Shown here: positions 9,890 to 19,003 of the stretch, piece after piece
Layout: every line of letters starts with the position of its first letter
Position numbering within the stretch: the first letter of the stretch is position 1
DNA from: Gamarada debralockiae
Lineage: Eukaryota > Ascomycota > Leotiomycetes > Helotiales > Hyphodiscaceae
NCBI GenBank assembly: GCA_002803225.1
Contig: NXFV01000474.1
Location: 1-19,178, forward strand
DNA: 19,178 nt
Direction of reading: 5' to 3'
Notes under the pieces: model-generated
What the model saw: the letters and a program-made list of their open reading frames with translations, nothing else
Databases searched by the model: none
What the model was told of the DNA's origin: nothing
Translations under genes and position numbers: made by a program

Positions 9890-12800
9890 ATGTCAGACTA
9901 CCAGCTTTACCATGCCCTTGGGCAAGGCGATCCCAATGATCCAAATAATCTGAACAACCAACCGGCGCCCCCTCAATTCCAACCTCCAGTCGCCCCTTCT
10001 CCATATCAACAGCCCGGCTACGGAGCTCAAGCTCAATCTCCTTACCAGAATCAACAATTCGGACACCAGCAACAACCACAAGATCCGGGCTACTTCCCAA
10101 ATCAAACCATGCAAGACGGAGGGCTGGCAGCACAAATGGGCGGTCTAGGACTCGGTGAAGTTGGCACACACGGGAGGAAAAAGAAGAAGGACAGGCATGC
10201 GTATCATACTGTGGAAGCACCCCAAGGTTCCTCGGCCGCGTTCAATGGAATACCCCAAGGAGGAGTGCCTCCATCAGCATATCTGAATGCGGACCCTTCG
10301 ACAATGCCAATAGGAGGTCAATTCCCCAACCAAAATCAGCCACTCACTCCCCAAGGATCGCAATTCCCAGCTGCTGTGAACGCGCCTTTCAACCCCACGA
10401 GTCCTGCATCTCCTGCCGAATTTGCTTCACGGAATGGTACTACGGAGTTTCCAGCGAATGTCCAGACCTCGGCGCAGGGACGAGTTGACCCAGACCAAAT
10501 ACCCAGCGTGCCACGATCAAGAGATGCTATCTCACAATACTACCTCACTCATGTCTATCCCACATTCGAACGTCATATCCCTCCTCCAGCTTCAGTCTCC
10601 TTCGTCGCCTTCGATCAAGGAAACGCCTCTCCCAAATTCACACGCCTCACAATGAACAGTATACCCACAACGTCGGAGGCATTACATTCCACTGGTCTAC
10701 CTCTCGGACTTCTTTTGCAACCTCTTGCTCCTCTACAAGCCGGCGAGCTTGAGATACCTGTGTTGGATTTTGGTGAGACCGGTCCACCGAGATGTCACAG
10801 ATGTAGGGCATATATCAACCCATTCATGGTTTTCAGATCAGGAGGGAACAAGTTCGTCTGTAACATGTGCAATTATGCCAACGACGTACCACCAGAGTAC
10901 TTTTGCGCCACTACTCCACAGGGTGCAAGAGTTGATAGGGAACAAAGACCTGAACTGATGCGAGGGACTGTTGAGTTCCTGGTGCCGAAAGAATACTGGT
11001 CCAAAGAACCTGTCGGTCTGAGGTGGCTCTTCCTGATTGACGTTGGCCAGGAAGCGTTCAATAAAGGATATTTAGAGGCCTTCTGTGAAGGTATTATGCA
11101 GGCTCTTTATGGAGGCGATGAATCGTCGGAAGAAGATGAACGATCTAAACGCAGGATACCGGAGGGGTCTAAAGTCGGATTTGTGACTTTCGACAAGGAT
11201 ATCCACTTTTACAACATGAATGTGAGTGCTCCCTGAGTTTGGGACATTCATATTCACACTCCCACCTCTTTTTGAATCGTCCTCTAATTTTGAACCAATA
11301 GCCCGCTCTAGATCAAGCACAGATGTTGATCATGCCCGATATCGAAGAACCATTCGTACCCTTGAGTGAAGGTCTTTTCGTAGATCCATACGAAGCGAAG
11401 TCCAATATCACAGCTCTACTTAGTCAACTCCCGGCCTTGTTTTCCCAAGTGAAGAACCCAGAGCCAGCCCTACTTCCAACCCTTAATGCAGCATTAGCTG
11501 CTCTTGAGAAGACTGGTGGCAAGATTGTGTGTTCATTAGCAGGTAAATTATCCGATTTTGAATCTTCCAAATGAAGTGAGCAATTACTGATTCCTCCATT
11601 CTCTAGCATTACCAACTTGGGGTCCTGGACGTCTGTTCCTTCGAGATGACGGCAAACAACATGGTGGTGACGCAGAGAAGAAGCTATTCAGTACTGAGCA
11701 TCCTGGTTGGAGAAAGGCTGCAGAAAAGATGGTCGCCGCCGGTGTTGGCGTCGATTTCTTCCTCGCTGCTCCAGGTGGCGGATATCTAGACATTGCTACT
11801 ATTGGTAAGTCTGGCTACCGTTTCTTTCTGTTCATCACTGACCCGATTAGGCCACGTTTCGGCATCCACTGGTGGAGAAACCTTCTACTACCCTAATTTT
11901 ATCTCCCCACGTGACACTGAGAAGCTGTCGAACGAGATACTGCACACCGTCACACGAGAGACTGGATATCAAGCGCTGATGAAAGTCCGATGTTCAAATG
12001 GTTTACAAGTTGCCTCGTACCACGGAAATTTCGTTCAGCATACCTTCGGTGCTGACATCGAATTTGGTGTTGTTGATTCCGACAAAGCTATGGGTGTCAT
12101 ATTCAGCTATGATGGCAAGCTTGATGCAAAACTCGACGCACACTTCCAAAGTGCTCTCCTCTACACCACCGCAAGTGGTGAACGCAGAGTCAGATGCTCG
12201 AATGTCATTGCGAGCGTCAGCGAAAGTGCCAAAGACTGCATGAAATTCGTCGACCAAGATGCCGTCTACGCTTTGATTGCGAAGGAGGCCGCGTCGAAGA
12301 TGGTCACCAATTCACTGAGGGAAATCCGAGGCGCATTGTCAGAAAAGAACGTCGATATTCTCGCTGGATACCGCAAGAACTTCTCGGGTTCACATCCACC
12401 GGGTCAACTGGTGCTACCAGAAAACCTCAAGGAGTTCAGCATGTACATTCTTGGTCTCATCAAATCTCGTGCTTTTAAAGGTGGACAGGAGCCTACGGAT
12501 CGACGAGTGCATGACATGCGAATGATTAAGGGGATGGGTGCTCTCGAACTCTCACTCTACCTCTACCCACGGATGATTCCCATCCATAACCTGGCACCCG
12601 AAGATGGCTTCCCTAATGATGAAGGACACCTGCGCATGCCACCGTAAGTCAATTTTCTGTTCTATCCGCATCGTTGACTTTATTCAATGATTGACCACTC
12701 TCTAAAGAGGGTGCCTTTGGGGTAGAGTCCGAACTCAGGAATCTTTCCTCGGCTCACTCTTTCACCTCTGCTGAACGATTCTGACTTTGGACTTCCACCC

Positions 12801-13498
12801 TTCGGCTCAATCTTTCATCTCTTTTGAGCGATTGTCTCCCACTCATTTCTAATCACACGCCTCTTTTGAACGATTACTGACTGGATATAGCTCGATACGT
12901 TGTTCCTTCTCACGTGTCGAAGAAGGTGGTGTATACCTTATCGATAACGGTCAAAACTGCTACCTTTGGATGCATGCCCAGACGTCCCCCAACTTACTGG
13001 CCGACCTGTTCGGTGAAGGAAAGGATAGCCTAAAAGCGTTGGATCCTTACAGCTCGTCTCTGCCAATCCTTCAAACGCACTTGAGTGCTCAGGTTCGCAA
13101 CATACTCGAGTACTTAAAGACGATGCGAGGCTCTAAGGCACTTACGATTCAACTAGCGCGCCAGGGATTGGATGGTGCGGAGTACGAGTTCGCAAGACTA
13201 TTAGTCGAGGACCGGAACAATGAGGCACAGAGTTACGTAGACTGGCTGGTCCATATCCATCGTCACGTGCAGCTTGAGGTACGTTTTGCATTCGTTCAGT
13301 CAGATTGAACTAATCATTTTGGGCCCTTTCCATTGGTTCAGCGATATTGAATGATTCGTATCCTGGAATTTTAGTTTGTTTGTCTTTGAACGATTCAGAA
13401 CTAACATATCCTAGTTAACCGGGCAGAGGAAGAAAGAGGATAGCGGCGACAACTCCATAACCTCGAATTTCGCCGGTTTGAGACCTCCATACTGGTAG
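9890..13498 (+). CDS. SEC24: Sec24, COPII coat cargo-binding subunit
   Basis: Six exons are 9890-11221, 11302-11542, 11607-11804, 11851-12643, 12891-13278 and 13415-13498. All introns are GT...AG with matching phases, giving 1011 aa, the usual fungal length. Sec24 pairs with Sec23 on ER exit sites and recruits membrane cargo into COPII vesicles. The first 230 residues are a disordered Gln/Pro/Asn-rich tail with a basic patch GRKKKKDRHA. The zinc finger has Cys302, Cys305, Cys324 and Cys327 (CHRC...CNMC). The trunk follows (VGLRWLFLIDVGQEAFNKGYLEAF; MLIMPDIEEPFVPL; AAGVGVDFFLAAPGGGYLDIATIG), then the beta-sandwich (TGYQALMKVRCSNGLQVASYHG), the helical region (LREIRGALSEKNVDILAGYR; MIKGMGALELSLYLYPRMIPI) and the gelsolin-like domain (GGVYLIDNGQNCYLWM), ending GLRPPYW. 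Start 9890 is preferred over the in-frame GTG upstream because MSDYQLYHALGQ is a typical opening. Intron 4 is 247 nt, much longer than the rest, and introns 1, 4 and 5 share a sequence module. Confidence 0.97.
12749..12877 (+). repeat. degenerate internal repeats in SEC24 intron 4
   Basis: Intron 4 (12644-12890) contains two copies of a roughly 34-bp unit beginning TCGGCTC, at 12749-12782 and 12802-12835, differing at about six positions. A third partial copy, CTCTTTTGAACGATTAC, lies at 12861-12877 next to the branch-site-like ACTGAC and the acceptor. The repeats account for the extra length of this intron. Related sequence occurs in introns 1 and 5 and in the 3' flank. Confidence 0.7.
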
Positions 13499-14043
13499 AT
13501 TTCGAATTTTTGAATTCGAATGGACGATTGGAAACTGCGGTGGATGGATGGGCTTTGGATGCAGGGGTTTTGAATCGTTCAATCGAAGTGAACGATTCGG
13601 GCGCATTGGAGGGTGTACAAAAGTCGGTGGTCCAGTACATTTAGCGTGCATAGAAAAGTTCTCTTTTCATACTCTTTCCATTGCTTGGTTCAAGTCAACG
13701 ATTATGGACGGTGTCGAAATAGGGGTTAGTCACGTGCCCTCGACCTTGATGGTCGCCTTCCTGGATATTGGTACGGATGATGCAAGACCCGGCAATGCCC
13801 AGTTCTGTTCCAAATTTTGGCTTATTTACTCTGGTCGCGCTTCCCAACTTGGGGATGTTCCGATCTGGACTGATTCGCGGCTTTATATGCATCCCTCTTT
13901 TTCCCTGAGATGGGAATGTCTCTACATGAATAACACACTTCGACATCACAAACCAGAGGTCTCATGACACCATTCCTGAAATCAATCATAACGAGCTCAA
14001 GTTCGAACACCCCAACATTCCAGAGATTCTTCCGTCAATCACG
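13499..14043. other. SEC24 3' flank and promoter of the next gene
   Basis: No supported gene. A 139-codon plus-strand frame at 13548-13967 begins 50 bp after the SEC24 stop inside the probable 3' UTR. It has no domain, signal or composition that marks it as coding. The visible element is the hairpin at 13572-13598. The rest should contain the SEC24 polyadenylation region and the promoter of the gene at 14044. Confidence 0.5.
13572..13598. repeat. perfect 10-bp inverted repeat (hairpin) after SEC24
   Basis: Arms GAATCGTTCA (13572-13581) and TGAACGATTC (13589-13598) are exact reverse complements around a 7-nt loop, ATCGAAG. The hairpin begins 74 bp past the SEC24 stop, so it probably lies in the mRNA 3' UTR. 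Each arm contains the TGAACGATT word also found in introns 4 and 5. The structure is seen directly; a role in mRNA stability or 3'-end choice is only a possibility. Confidence 0.85.
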
Positions 14044-14982
14044 ATGCTCGCGGCACCCCTATTACTCAACATGGGATCGCAACTACCGCAAGCCACAAGC
14101 AGCGCAGACATAGCATCTTGTCTAGTCTCCCTTCCAATAACACCCAAATACTATACCAAGTTAGACGGCGCAAACATGGAGCCCTCCCCTGCTCAGTCCT
14201 GGTCCTCTTCGATCCCCCCATTGACCCCCAAATTCTACTCCAACATAATGAAATACTACCCAAACGGCGCAAGCCTGTCTCCCTGTCCAGGCTCCCTTCC
14301 GCCCACTCCTAAAAATTATCGAGAAATGCAGATACACGTCGAAGACGTGCGCTCGGAACAAGAGCAATACAGTCCGCAACAGAAAAGATTCTGGAAGGTC
14401 GAGCAGGACAAATTGAATATGGAAGCAAGAATGTTGGAGCGGGAATACTTGGATTGTTATTATAATGCGGGGATACACCCGACGCGCAGAGAGAGAGATC
14501 TGAGGGAGGTGTTGAGAAAGTTTAGAAATAATCGGGAGAATTGGATGACGTGTGTGGGAGCTTCTTATGGGTTTGATTGGGGAAGCAGCGAGATGGTGGA
14601 AGCAGAGTGTCGGAGGGCGTATCAGTATCAGGGATTGGTGCATGTGTGTTTACTGCAAGAGAAGTTGGAGAGAGTCGCTGATGTGTTGAGGTATGGTGGG
14701 CAGCAGGAGTGGGCGTGGAGGAAACGGCATTTTAGGAAGGAGGATGATTTTTCTGATGCAGAGGGGGAGAGAGGGAAGGAGAGCTCAAAAGAAGAATGGG
14801 TTGAGGATCGTGATGGGAAGAAAGCAACAGTGCAAGACGAATTGCGGGAGTACGTTTTGGAGAATCCTCGGATGGACGACGGGAGTGCTGAAGATGAAAC
14901 TTGTGCGGAACTATGTGCGTATGATGTTGTGGCAGAAAAGGGGGTGGAAGAAAAGCATGATGGTCAACAAGACGAGTGCTAA
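14044..14982 (+). CDS. hypothetical protein with three PxTPKxY-type motifs (312 aa)
   Basis: This is an intronless frame from ATG 14044 to TAA; a second in-frame ATG (14071, residue 10) is an alternative start. The N-terminal third is Pro/Ser-rich and repeats one short motif three times: LPITPKYY (30-37), PPLTPKFY (58-65) and LPPTPKNY (85-92), spaced 27-28 residues. Each is a Ser/Thr-Pro-Lys site of the kind phosphorylated by proline-directed kinases. Residues about 105-225 are predicted helical and charged, with many Trp/Tyr (for example FWKVEQDKLNMEARMLEREY and TRRERDLREVLRKFRNNREN). The C-terminus from about 228 is very acidic and probably disordered. There is no signal peptide, membrane segment or domain I can name. 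Codon use shifts from C-rich in the first part to G-rich in the second. It may be a lineage-restricted gene; its length and lack of stops make coding likely, but function is unknown. Confidence 0.65.
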   Translation: MLAAPLLLNMGSQLPQATSSADIASCLVSLPITPKYYTKLDGANMEPSPAQSWSSSIPPLTPKFYSNIMKYYPNGASLSPCPGSLPPTPKNYREMQIHVEDVRSEQEQYSPQQKRFWKVEQDKLNMEARMLEREYLDCYYNAGIHPTRRERDLREVLRKFRNNRENWMTCVGASYGFDWGSSEMVEAECRRAYQYQGLVHVCLLQEKLERVADVLRYGGQQEWAWRKRHFRKEDDFSDAEGERGKESSKEEWVEDRDGKKATVQDELREYVLENPRMDDGSAEDETCAELCAYDVVAEKGVEEKHDGQQDEC

Positions 14983-15310
14983 GGAGATAATTCTCATTGT
15001 TTGACGATACCACTGTTGGAAAGGATAGTCTTTGTGGTAGATGTCGAGATGGAGAGTACAGGTTTGTGCTAACTTGGATGAACAAATGATGTGTAAGGAA
15101 CAAAAATTGTAATATTTTCAGAGAGTACTTTCAAACTACAAGTACTAGTACACAAGATTGGGGCTTGACCCCACCCATCGCGGGCCGACCCGCGATGCCC
15201 ATGCAGCTCTTGGCGATGTCAGCCTCGGCTTCCAACAATTTAAATGCAACAACACAAGACAATCATCACAGTTCAGTCTCCACCCCTTAAGCCCACCTTT
15301 CTCCCGTAAA
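14983..15310. other. intergenic region, promoter of the Nudix gene
   Basis: No gene is supported. The Nudix frame is open upstream to an ATG at 15158, but the added 51 residues lack conservation-like features and include probable UTR, so I treat them as leader. A small GC-rich inverted repeat (CGCGGGccgaCCCGCG) lies near 15179-15194. Confidence 0.5.
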
Positions 15311-16714
15311 ATGCCACAACCCATACCCGATGACGCCCCTTCAGGCCTCACCTCCTCCCTCCATAGCACCCTCACATCCCTCTCCCTCAACCCCTACCCC
15401 CACGTGCCAAGCCCCCCAACCTGCAAGAAACGAGCATCCGTAGCCCTAATCTTGCGCATCCGCCCACATTACAACCACTACCCCTCCTGGTCCGACATCG
15501 CCTCCCTCGATCCAACGCAACCCACCGCAACTCAACTCGAGCAGTTCTTCGCACAGCCCTGGGTTCAGCACGGGGATCCAGAAGTTGTGTTCATCAAAAG
15601 GGCCGCGAGAGAAGGCGATCGATGGACAAGCCATGTTGCGTTGCCAGGAGGGAAGAGGGACCCGGAGGATGAGGATGATAAGGCGACCGCCATAAGGGAA
15701 ACGGTGGAGGAGATTGGGCTGGATTTGAAGGGGAAGGAGGCGTTGTTTGTGGGGAACTTGCCAGCGAGGGTTGTGTCTACTTCGTGGGGGAAAGTACCGT
15801 AAGTTCCCTTCCCATACCCTCAATCTTCTCTAAGCTGATTTTGGGACTGCAGAATTATGGTTCTGTGCCCATTCCTGTTTATTTATACGAAGCCCGATAT
15901 CCCTCCTCTTAAATTGCAACCCACCGAAGTGGCTTCGACACACTGGGTTCCTCTCCGCGTCCTCCTCTCTCCTTCAGTTCGCACATACGAGTACGTTGAT
16001 GTATCAGATAGGTTTGCTAGACGAGGGAGTGTGTTGATGAAAATGCTCATTCGATCTGTGTTGGGCAAGATGCGCTTCTCAGCCGTGCGCTTGATTCCGT
16101 CAGAATCCCTATATTGCAGCACGTCCTCAGAGTTCTTCTCTCCTCCAGAAAGCTCCACACACCAGCTCCAGGCGAATAGATCCTTGGCAAGACGGCTATA
16201 TACATGGTGTCTTGGAGATCATGCCGGCTCCTCAGAAAGGTCTCGTCCATTGCTACTCTGGGGCCTCACACTCGGCATCCTTGCCGACTTCCTGGATCAA
16301 CTACCCCCGCACAACGCAGTAAAGCTCTGGTCATACCCAACATTCACATCCCCCGATACTCGTTTCATCATCGACGTCCTAACCCGCAGCTTGAAATCAC
16401 GAAACAAAGGCAAACTACAAGGCAACGGGGTGGAGAACCAGACGGCAATGGACAGCGAGACAGAAGCGACCACCGTACCTTCAGGAGATAATCCCTGGTT
16501 TATAGGGGGGTTGAGTGGGGGTATGAAATGCTATAATGGTAATGGGACTAGTGGGAATGGGAAGAATGAGGGAAAGAAGTATGCAGTGGGCATTATGTTA
16601 GAGGGGTATTATGATATGGCTAGACGCGGTGTTTGGATTTCTGCTGTGATGAGAATATTTTGGACTGTTGCTTTAGTGTTATATATTTTGAGACGACTTA
16701 GACGGCGTGCATGA
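15311..16714 (+). CDS. Nudix hydrolase (CoA diphosphatase-like) with C-terminal membrane tail
   Basis: Exons are 15311-15798 and 15853-16714; the 54-nt intron (GTAAGT...CAG, phase 2) joins KVP to IMVLCPF, giving 449 aa. Nudix enzymes cleave nucleoside diphosphates linked to another moiety. The Nudix box is at about 113-137: LPGGKRDPEDE, then RETVEEIG. The RE...EE residues R129, E130, E133 and E134 are intact; the loop between G114 and E121 is one residue longer than the GX5E consensus. The upstream block FIKRAAREGDRWTSHVALPGG matches the pattern of the Pcd1/NUDT7-type CoA pyrophosphatase group, so CoA or a derivative is the likeliest substrate (inference). The C-terminal half is larger than in peroxisomal Pcd1. 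It has a hydrophobic stretch at PLLLWGLTLGILADFL and ends in a predicted transmembrane helix (WISAVMRIFWTVALVLYIL) followed by RRLRRRA, as in tail-anchored proteins. No PTS1 signal is present. Start 15311 has an AAAATG context. Confidence 0.85.
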
Positions 16715-17919
16715 GTATAGAGATGCGGGTTAGAGCTAGTTCTTCAGTTACGATGAACTTGACAGTGAAGAGCAGAAAGCGCTATGTTAAATGCTCGAAC
16801 ATTGAGGATTCGATTCACAACTCAACAAAAGAGTGGTAATCTCCTGATTTCCTCGCGGCACCTTCTGTGTTCTCAGTTTCTGCAAACGTCGAAGCACTTC
16901 AACGATTCTTTGAATCGAGCCTCATCTGCTCTGTGTTTATCGACTACCGGTAATTTCATGTTTTTCACATAGATCGAGGGCTGTCTACCCTGTCACTTCC
17001 AGTCAAGTTGCGTCGGGGTTTTATGGCGAACAGCGTTCACCTGAAGCATGACAAGATATCAAATTTCACATCATGTTAAAAGTTGCCTTTTTGAATATCC
17101 TTTCCCGAGTAATTCAGCATCAGGGCTAATTCAAGCATAAGTACTACATGAAACCAGGTTTTTGCAAGTGTCGCCTTTCCCCCTTCCACAACAACTTCTC
17201 TCAATTTTGATGAAGAAACTCAAATGTGAAACTAGGCCGTCATAGCTATCGTCGGAAGGAAATTTGGACAGCAATGATTTCCTTGTCTTCAGCCTTGCTA
17301 TATTCTTGTGGGTCTCCTTGGCGGATATCAAGCAAGTGTGATAGAGAAGTGGAGAACCCTCGGCACCCCACGCCTCCACGCTCGTGAAATCCGTCTTCAC
17401 AGGATCAGATCCCGATCAGATGCTCTCTTGGGTAAGCCGTTCAATTCTGAGATTTCCCGATCCGCCGCCTATGCGGGATGGTCACTGCTGACCACCTCGA
17501 AGCCTCGAAGCCGCACCAAAGGGAACTAATTCTCGACAAACCCTTCCAAATCGGGACAACCTCCTTCTCGTACGGAGGTATTTCCTGCTGATTGTGGCTC
17601 GTTCGTCCAATCAAATCTTGGCCTTGAATCTTGATCTTGGGAGTTCTCGCGTGAAGCGCGTCACAACCAGGGCGGATACTTTTTAAGTTTAATTTAGTTG
17701 TCCGATATTTGGAGATCCTCTCTAGGACTTTCCGTTATCGCTTGGTCTTATGTCACACAAGTGAACATGTCTCAGAAGTACTGAATTTTGGGGAGCTCCT
17801 GGGAAGAGTATCGTGCTCTAAAATCTCCCTACTCCGTTCAGTTTCCTCCCAGGTTTTGAAACCATAAAAATCCTCATCTTCACACGTCAATATCCCAAAT
17901 CTTCATTCACAATCATCAA
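16715..17919. other. long gene-poor region
   Basis: About 1.2 kb without a convincing gene. Short frames at 16784-16972, 17308-17529 and 17400-17131 (minus) have no domain, signal peptide or coherent composition. Minor structure: a CGATTC-TTT-GAATCG inverted repeat at 16903-16917, and a GATCAGAT direct repeat near 17403-17420. The last 100 bp look like the promoter/5' leader of the broken frame at 17920 (CATAAAAAT near 17862, then a C/A-rich leader). Confidence 0.5.
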
Positions 17920-18199
17920 ATGCACTTTTCTAGAGTCTACTATCGCCCTCTCCCTCGTCACATTCGTGTTGCATCTCCCACCCAGAACCACGACATCCCC
18001 TCCTGCGAGACGGAGACCGCTTCCAAAGAAAAGCTGCTTCAAGGCTTGCCCAATAGGAAGTTATGGCCACCCGGAAGCGTCCTGTGGTACCTCATGGAAA
18101 GACTTCCCGCTTTCAAAACCCGGCCATGATCCATCGAGTTTGATGCTTTCCTATGAAGCTCAACCCTTCCCTTATCTACAGCTTGACCTAGCTCTTTAA
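17920..18199 (+). pseudogene. possible remnant of a small secreted protein gene
   Basis: An ATG at 17920 follows a C/A-rich leader typical of fungal 5' UTRs. Its own frame is not hydrophobic. The next frame, open from 17936 to the TAA at 18197-18199, begins with a hydrophobic stretch STIALSLVTFVLHL that resembles a signal-peptide core, then a basic Pro/Thr-rich part and a Cys-containing part (SCFKACPIGSYG...SCGT). The two frames are separated by TCTAGAG (17929-17935), a 7-bp segment that looks inserted because TCTA occurs on both sides of GAG. I read this as a short secreted protein gene broken close to its start. It lies next to transposon-like sequence, a common setting for effector-type genes. 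This is an inference; a chance hydrophobic frame is possible, and no homologue is recognised. Confidence 0.3.
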
Positions 18200-18251
18200 T
18201 TAATCCCAATAGACAGCTCTAATAGCCTATTCCAATAGTCAATCCTGAACC

Positions 18252-18424
18252 TGTCACGGCACCACACAGAGGCCTCAAGAAGAGCATGATGCTAAGCTAA
18301 GGAGAGAAGAAGAAGAAGGAGAACTCTATAAGGAGCTCGAGCTTAGACACAGGAGCTTTGCCAAGCCACGCTAAGCAAGTGAGAGAGGGTCTGGGAGAAA
18401 GAACGTGAGGGCCAGGCCGTCACA
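18252..18424 (-). mobile_element. solo-LTR-like element (173 bp)
   Basis: The segment starts TGTCACGGC and ends GCCGTCACA. These ends are inverted copies matching at eight of nine positions and give the TG...CA termini of a long terminal repeat. Inside are a CTATAAGG box-like sequence and a GAAGAAGAAGAAGG purine tract. I find no target-site duplication (GAACC left, TAAGT right) and no second LTR in the window. The minus-strand reading frame at 18682-18371 runs into it, which would make it the 3' LTR of an element on the minus strand. A non-LTR origin cannot be excluded. Confidence 0.35.
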
Positions 18425-18682
18425 TAAGTGGTTAGCGATATCGCCCTTCAGCTCTTGTCCCTTTATGTGGTCGAGGCGCCACTTGTAGAGCACCTGTTTC
18501 TGCCACTCCTTCATTTTGTCGTCTTTCCATAGGGTCCTAAGGACTGTGCTATCGGTGCGCCTATCCCACTCGTCCTTCCGGGCCTCCCGGCGTTGGCCTG
18601 GCGGGCGAGGGGGGGTTAGCCCGTCTACCCCGTCCTCGAGAGAGGCTTGCTTGGATCGTCCGATGCTGTGTTGCGCAATTAA
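18371..18682 (-). pseudogene. coding fragment of unknown, possibly transposon, origin
   Basis: The minus strand is open for 103 codons with no stop and is GC-rich, in contrast to the AT-rich DNA just upstream of it. The translation is charged and helical in its middle, with segments such as RREARKDEWDRRTDSTVLRT and KMKEWQKQVLYKWRLDHIKG, and it stops at 18373-18371 inside the LTR-like element. It has no convincing start codon at its head; the only ATG is internal (before KEWQKQ). It therefore looks like the 3' part of a longer gene cut off at about 18680. I cannot assign a domain; a retroelement polyprotein end is the likeliest reading from context. Confidence 0.35.
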
Positions 18683-19003
18683 TTATTAGGTATGAAAAAT
18701 CCTATTTGTTATGAATGCGATTTTCCGATATTTTGGTTTGGCGGTAAGGTAGTTAATGGCCCCCGGACTGGGCGCTGAAACGGTGGAGGCTGAGGGCCAG
18801 ACGTATTATGGCGGGTCATATGGACTTTTTTCCAAAAAACGATTTTGCTATTTCTTACTAACAAGTGTCCCAACTTCTTTAATATCACCACCCTATAGGT
18901 CACGTGGCATAGCTAATACCTATTTTATAGTCATTAGTCACTAATTTAATAAGCTTTCTATCTCTTATTTTTTTATATTAAAGAGCTTTTTAAGATAAGT
19001 AAA
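18683..19003. other. AT-rich boundary segment
   Basis: No gene. Composition changes sharply at about 18680, with AT-rich sequence on the far side broken by a GC-rich patch at about 18758-18812. It contains CATATG within GCGGGTCATATGG and CACGTG within TCACGTGGCAT. These short palindromes resemble, from memory, motifs near the ends of some fungal Fot1/pogo-type transposons, but no paired terminal repeat is visible in the window. Confidence 0.3.

Noticed and set aside
13548..13967. 139-codon plus-strand ORF after SEC24
   Set aside because: It starts inside the probable SEC24 3' UTR, contains the hairpin, and has no domain, signal peptide or coherent composition.
18421..18450. tRNA-like AGTGGTTAGCGATATCGCC stretch
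   Set aside because: It resembles a tRNA D-arm/A-box, but no B-box (GGTTCRANNCC) or acceptor-stem pairing follows, and the minus strand is coding-like here.
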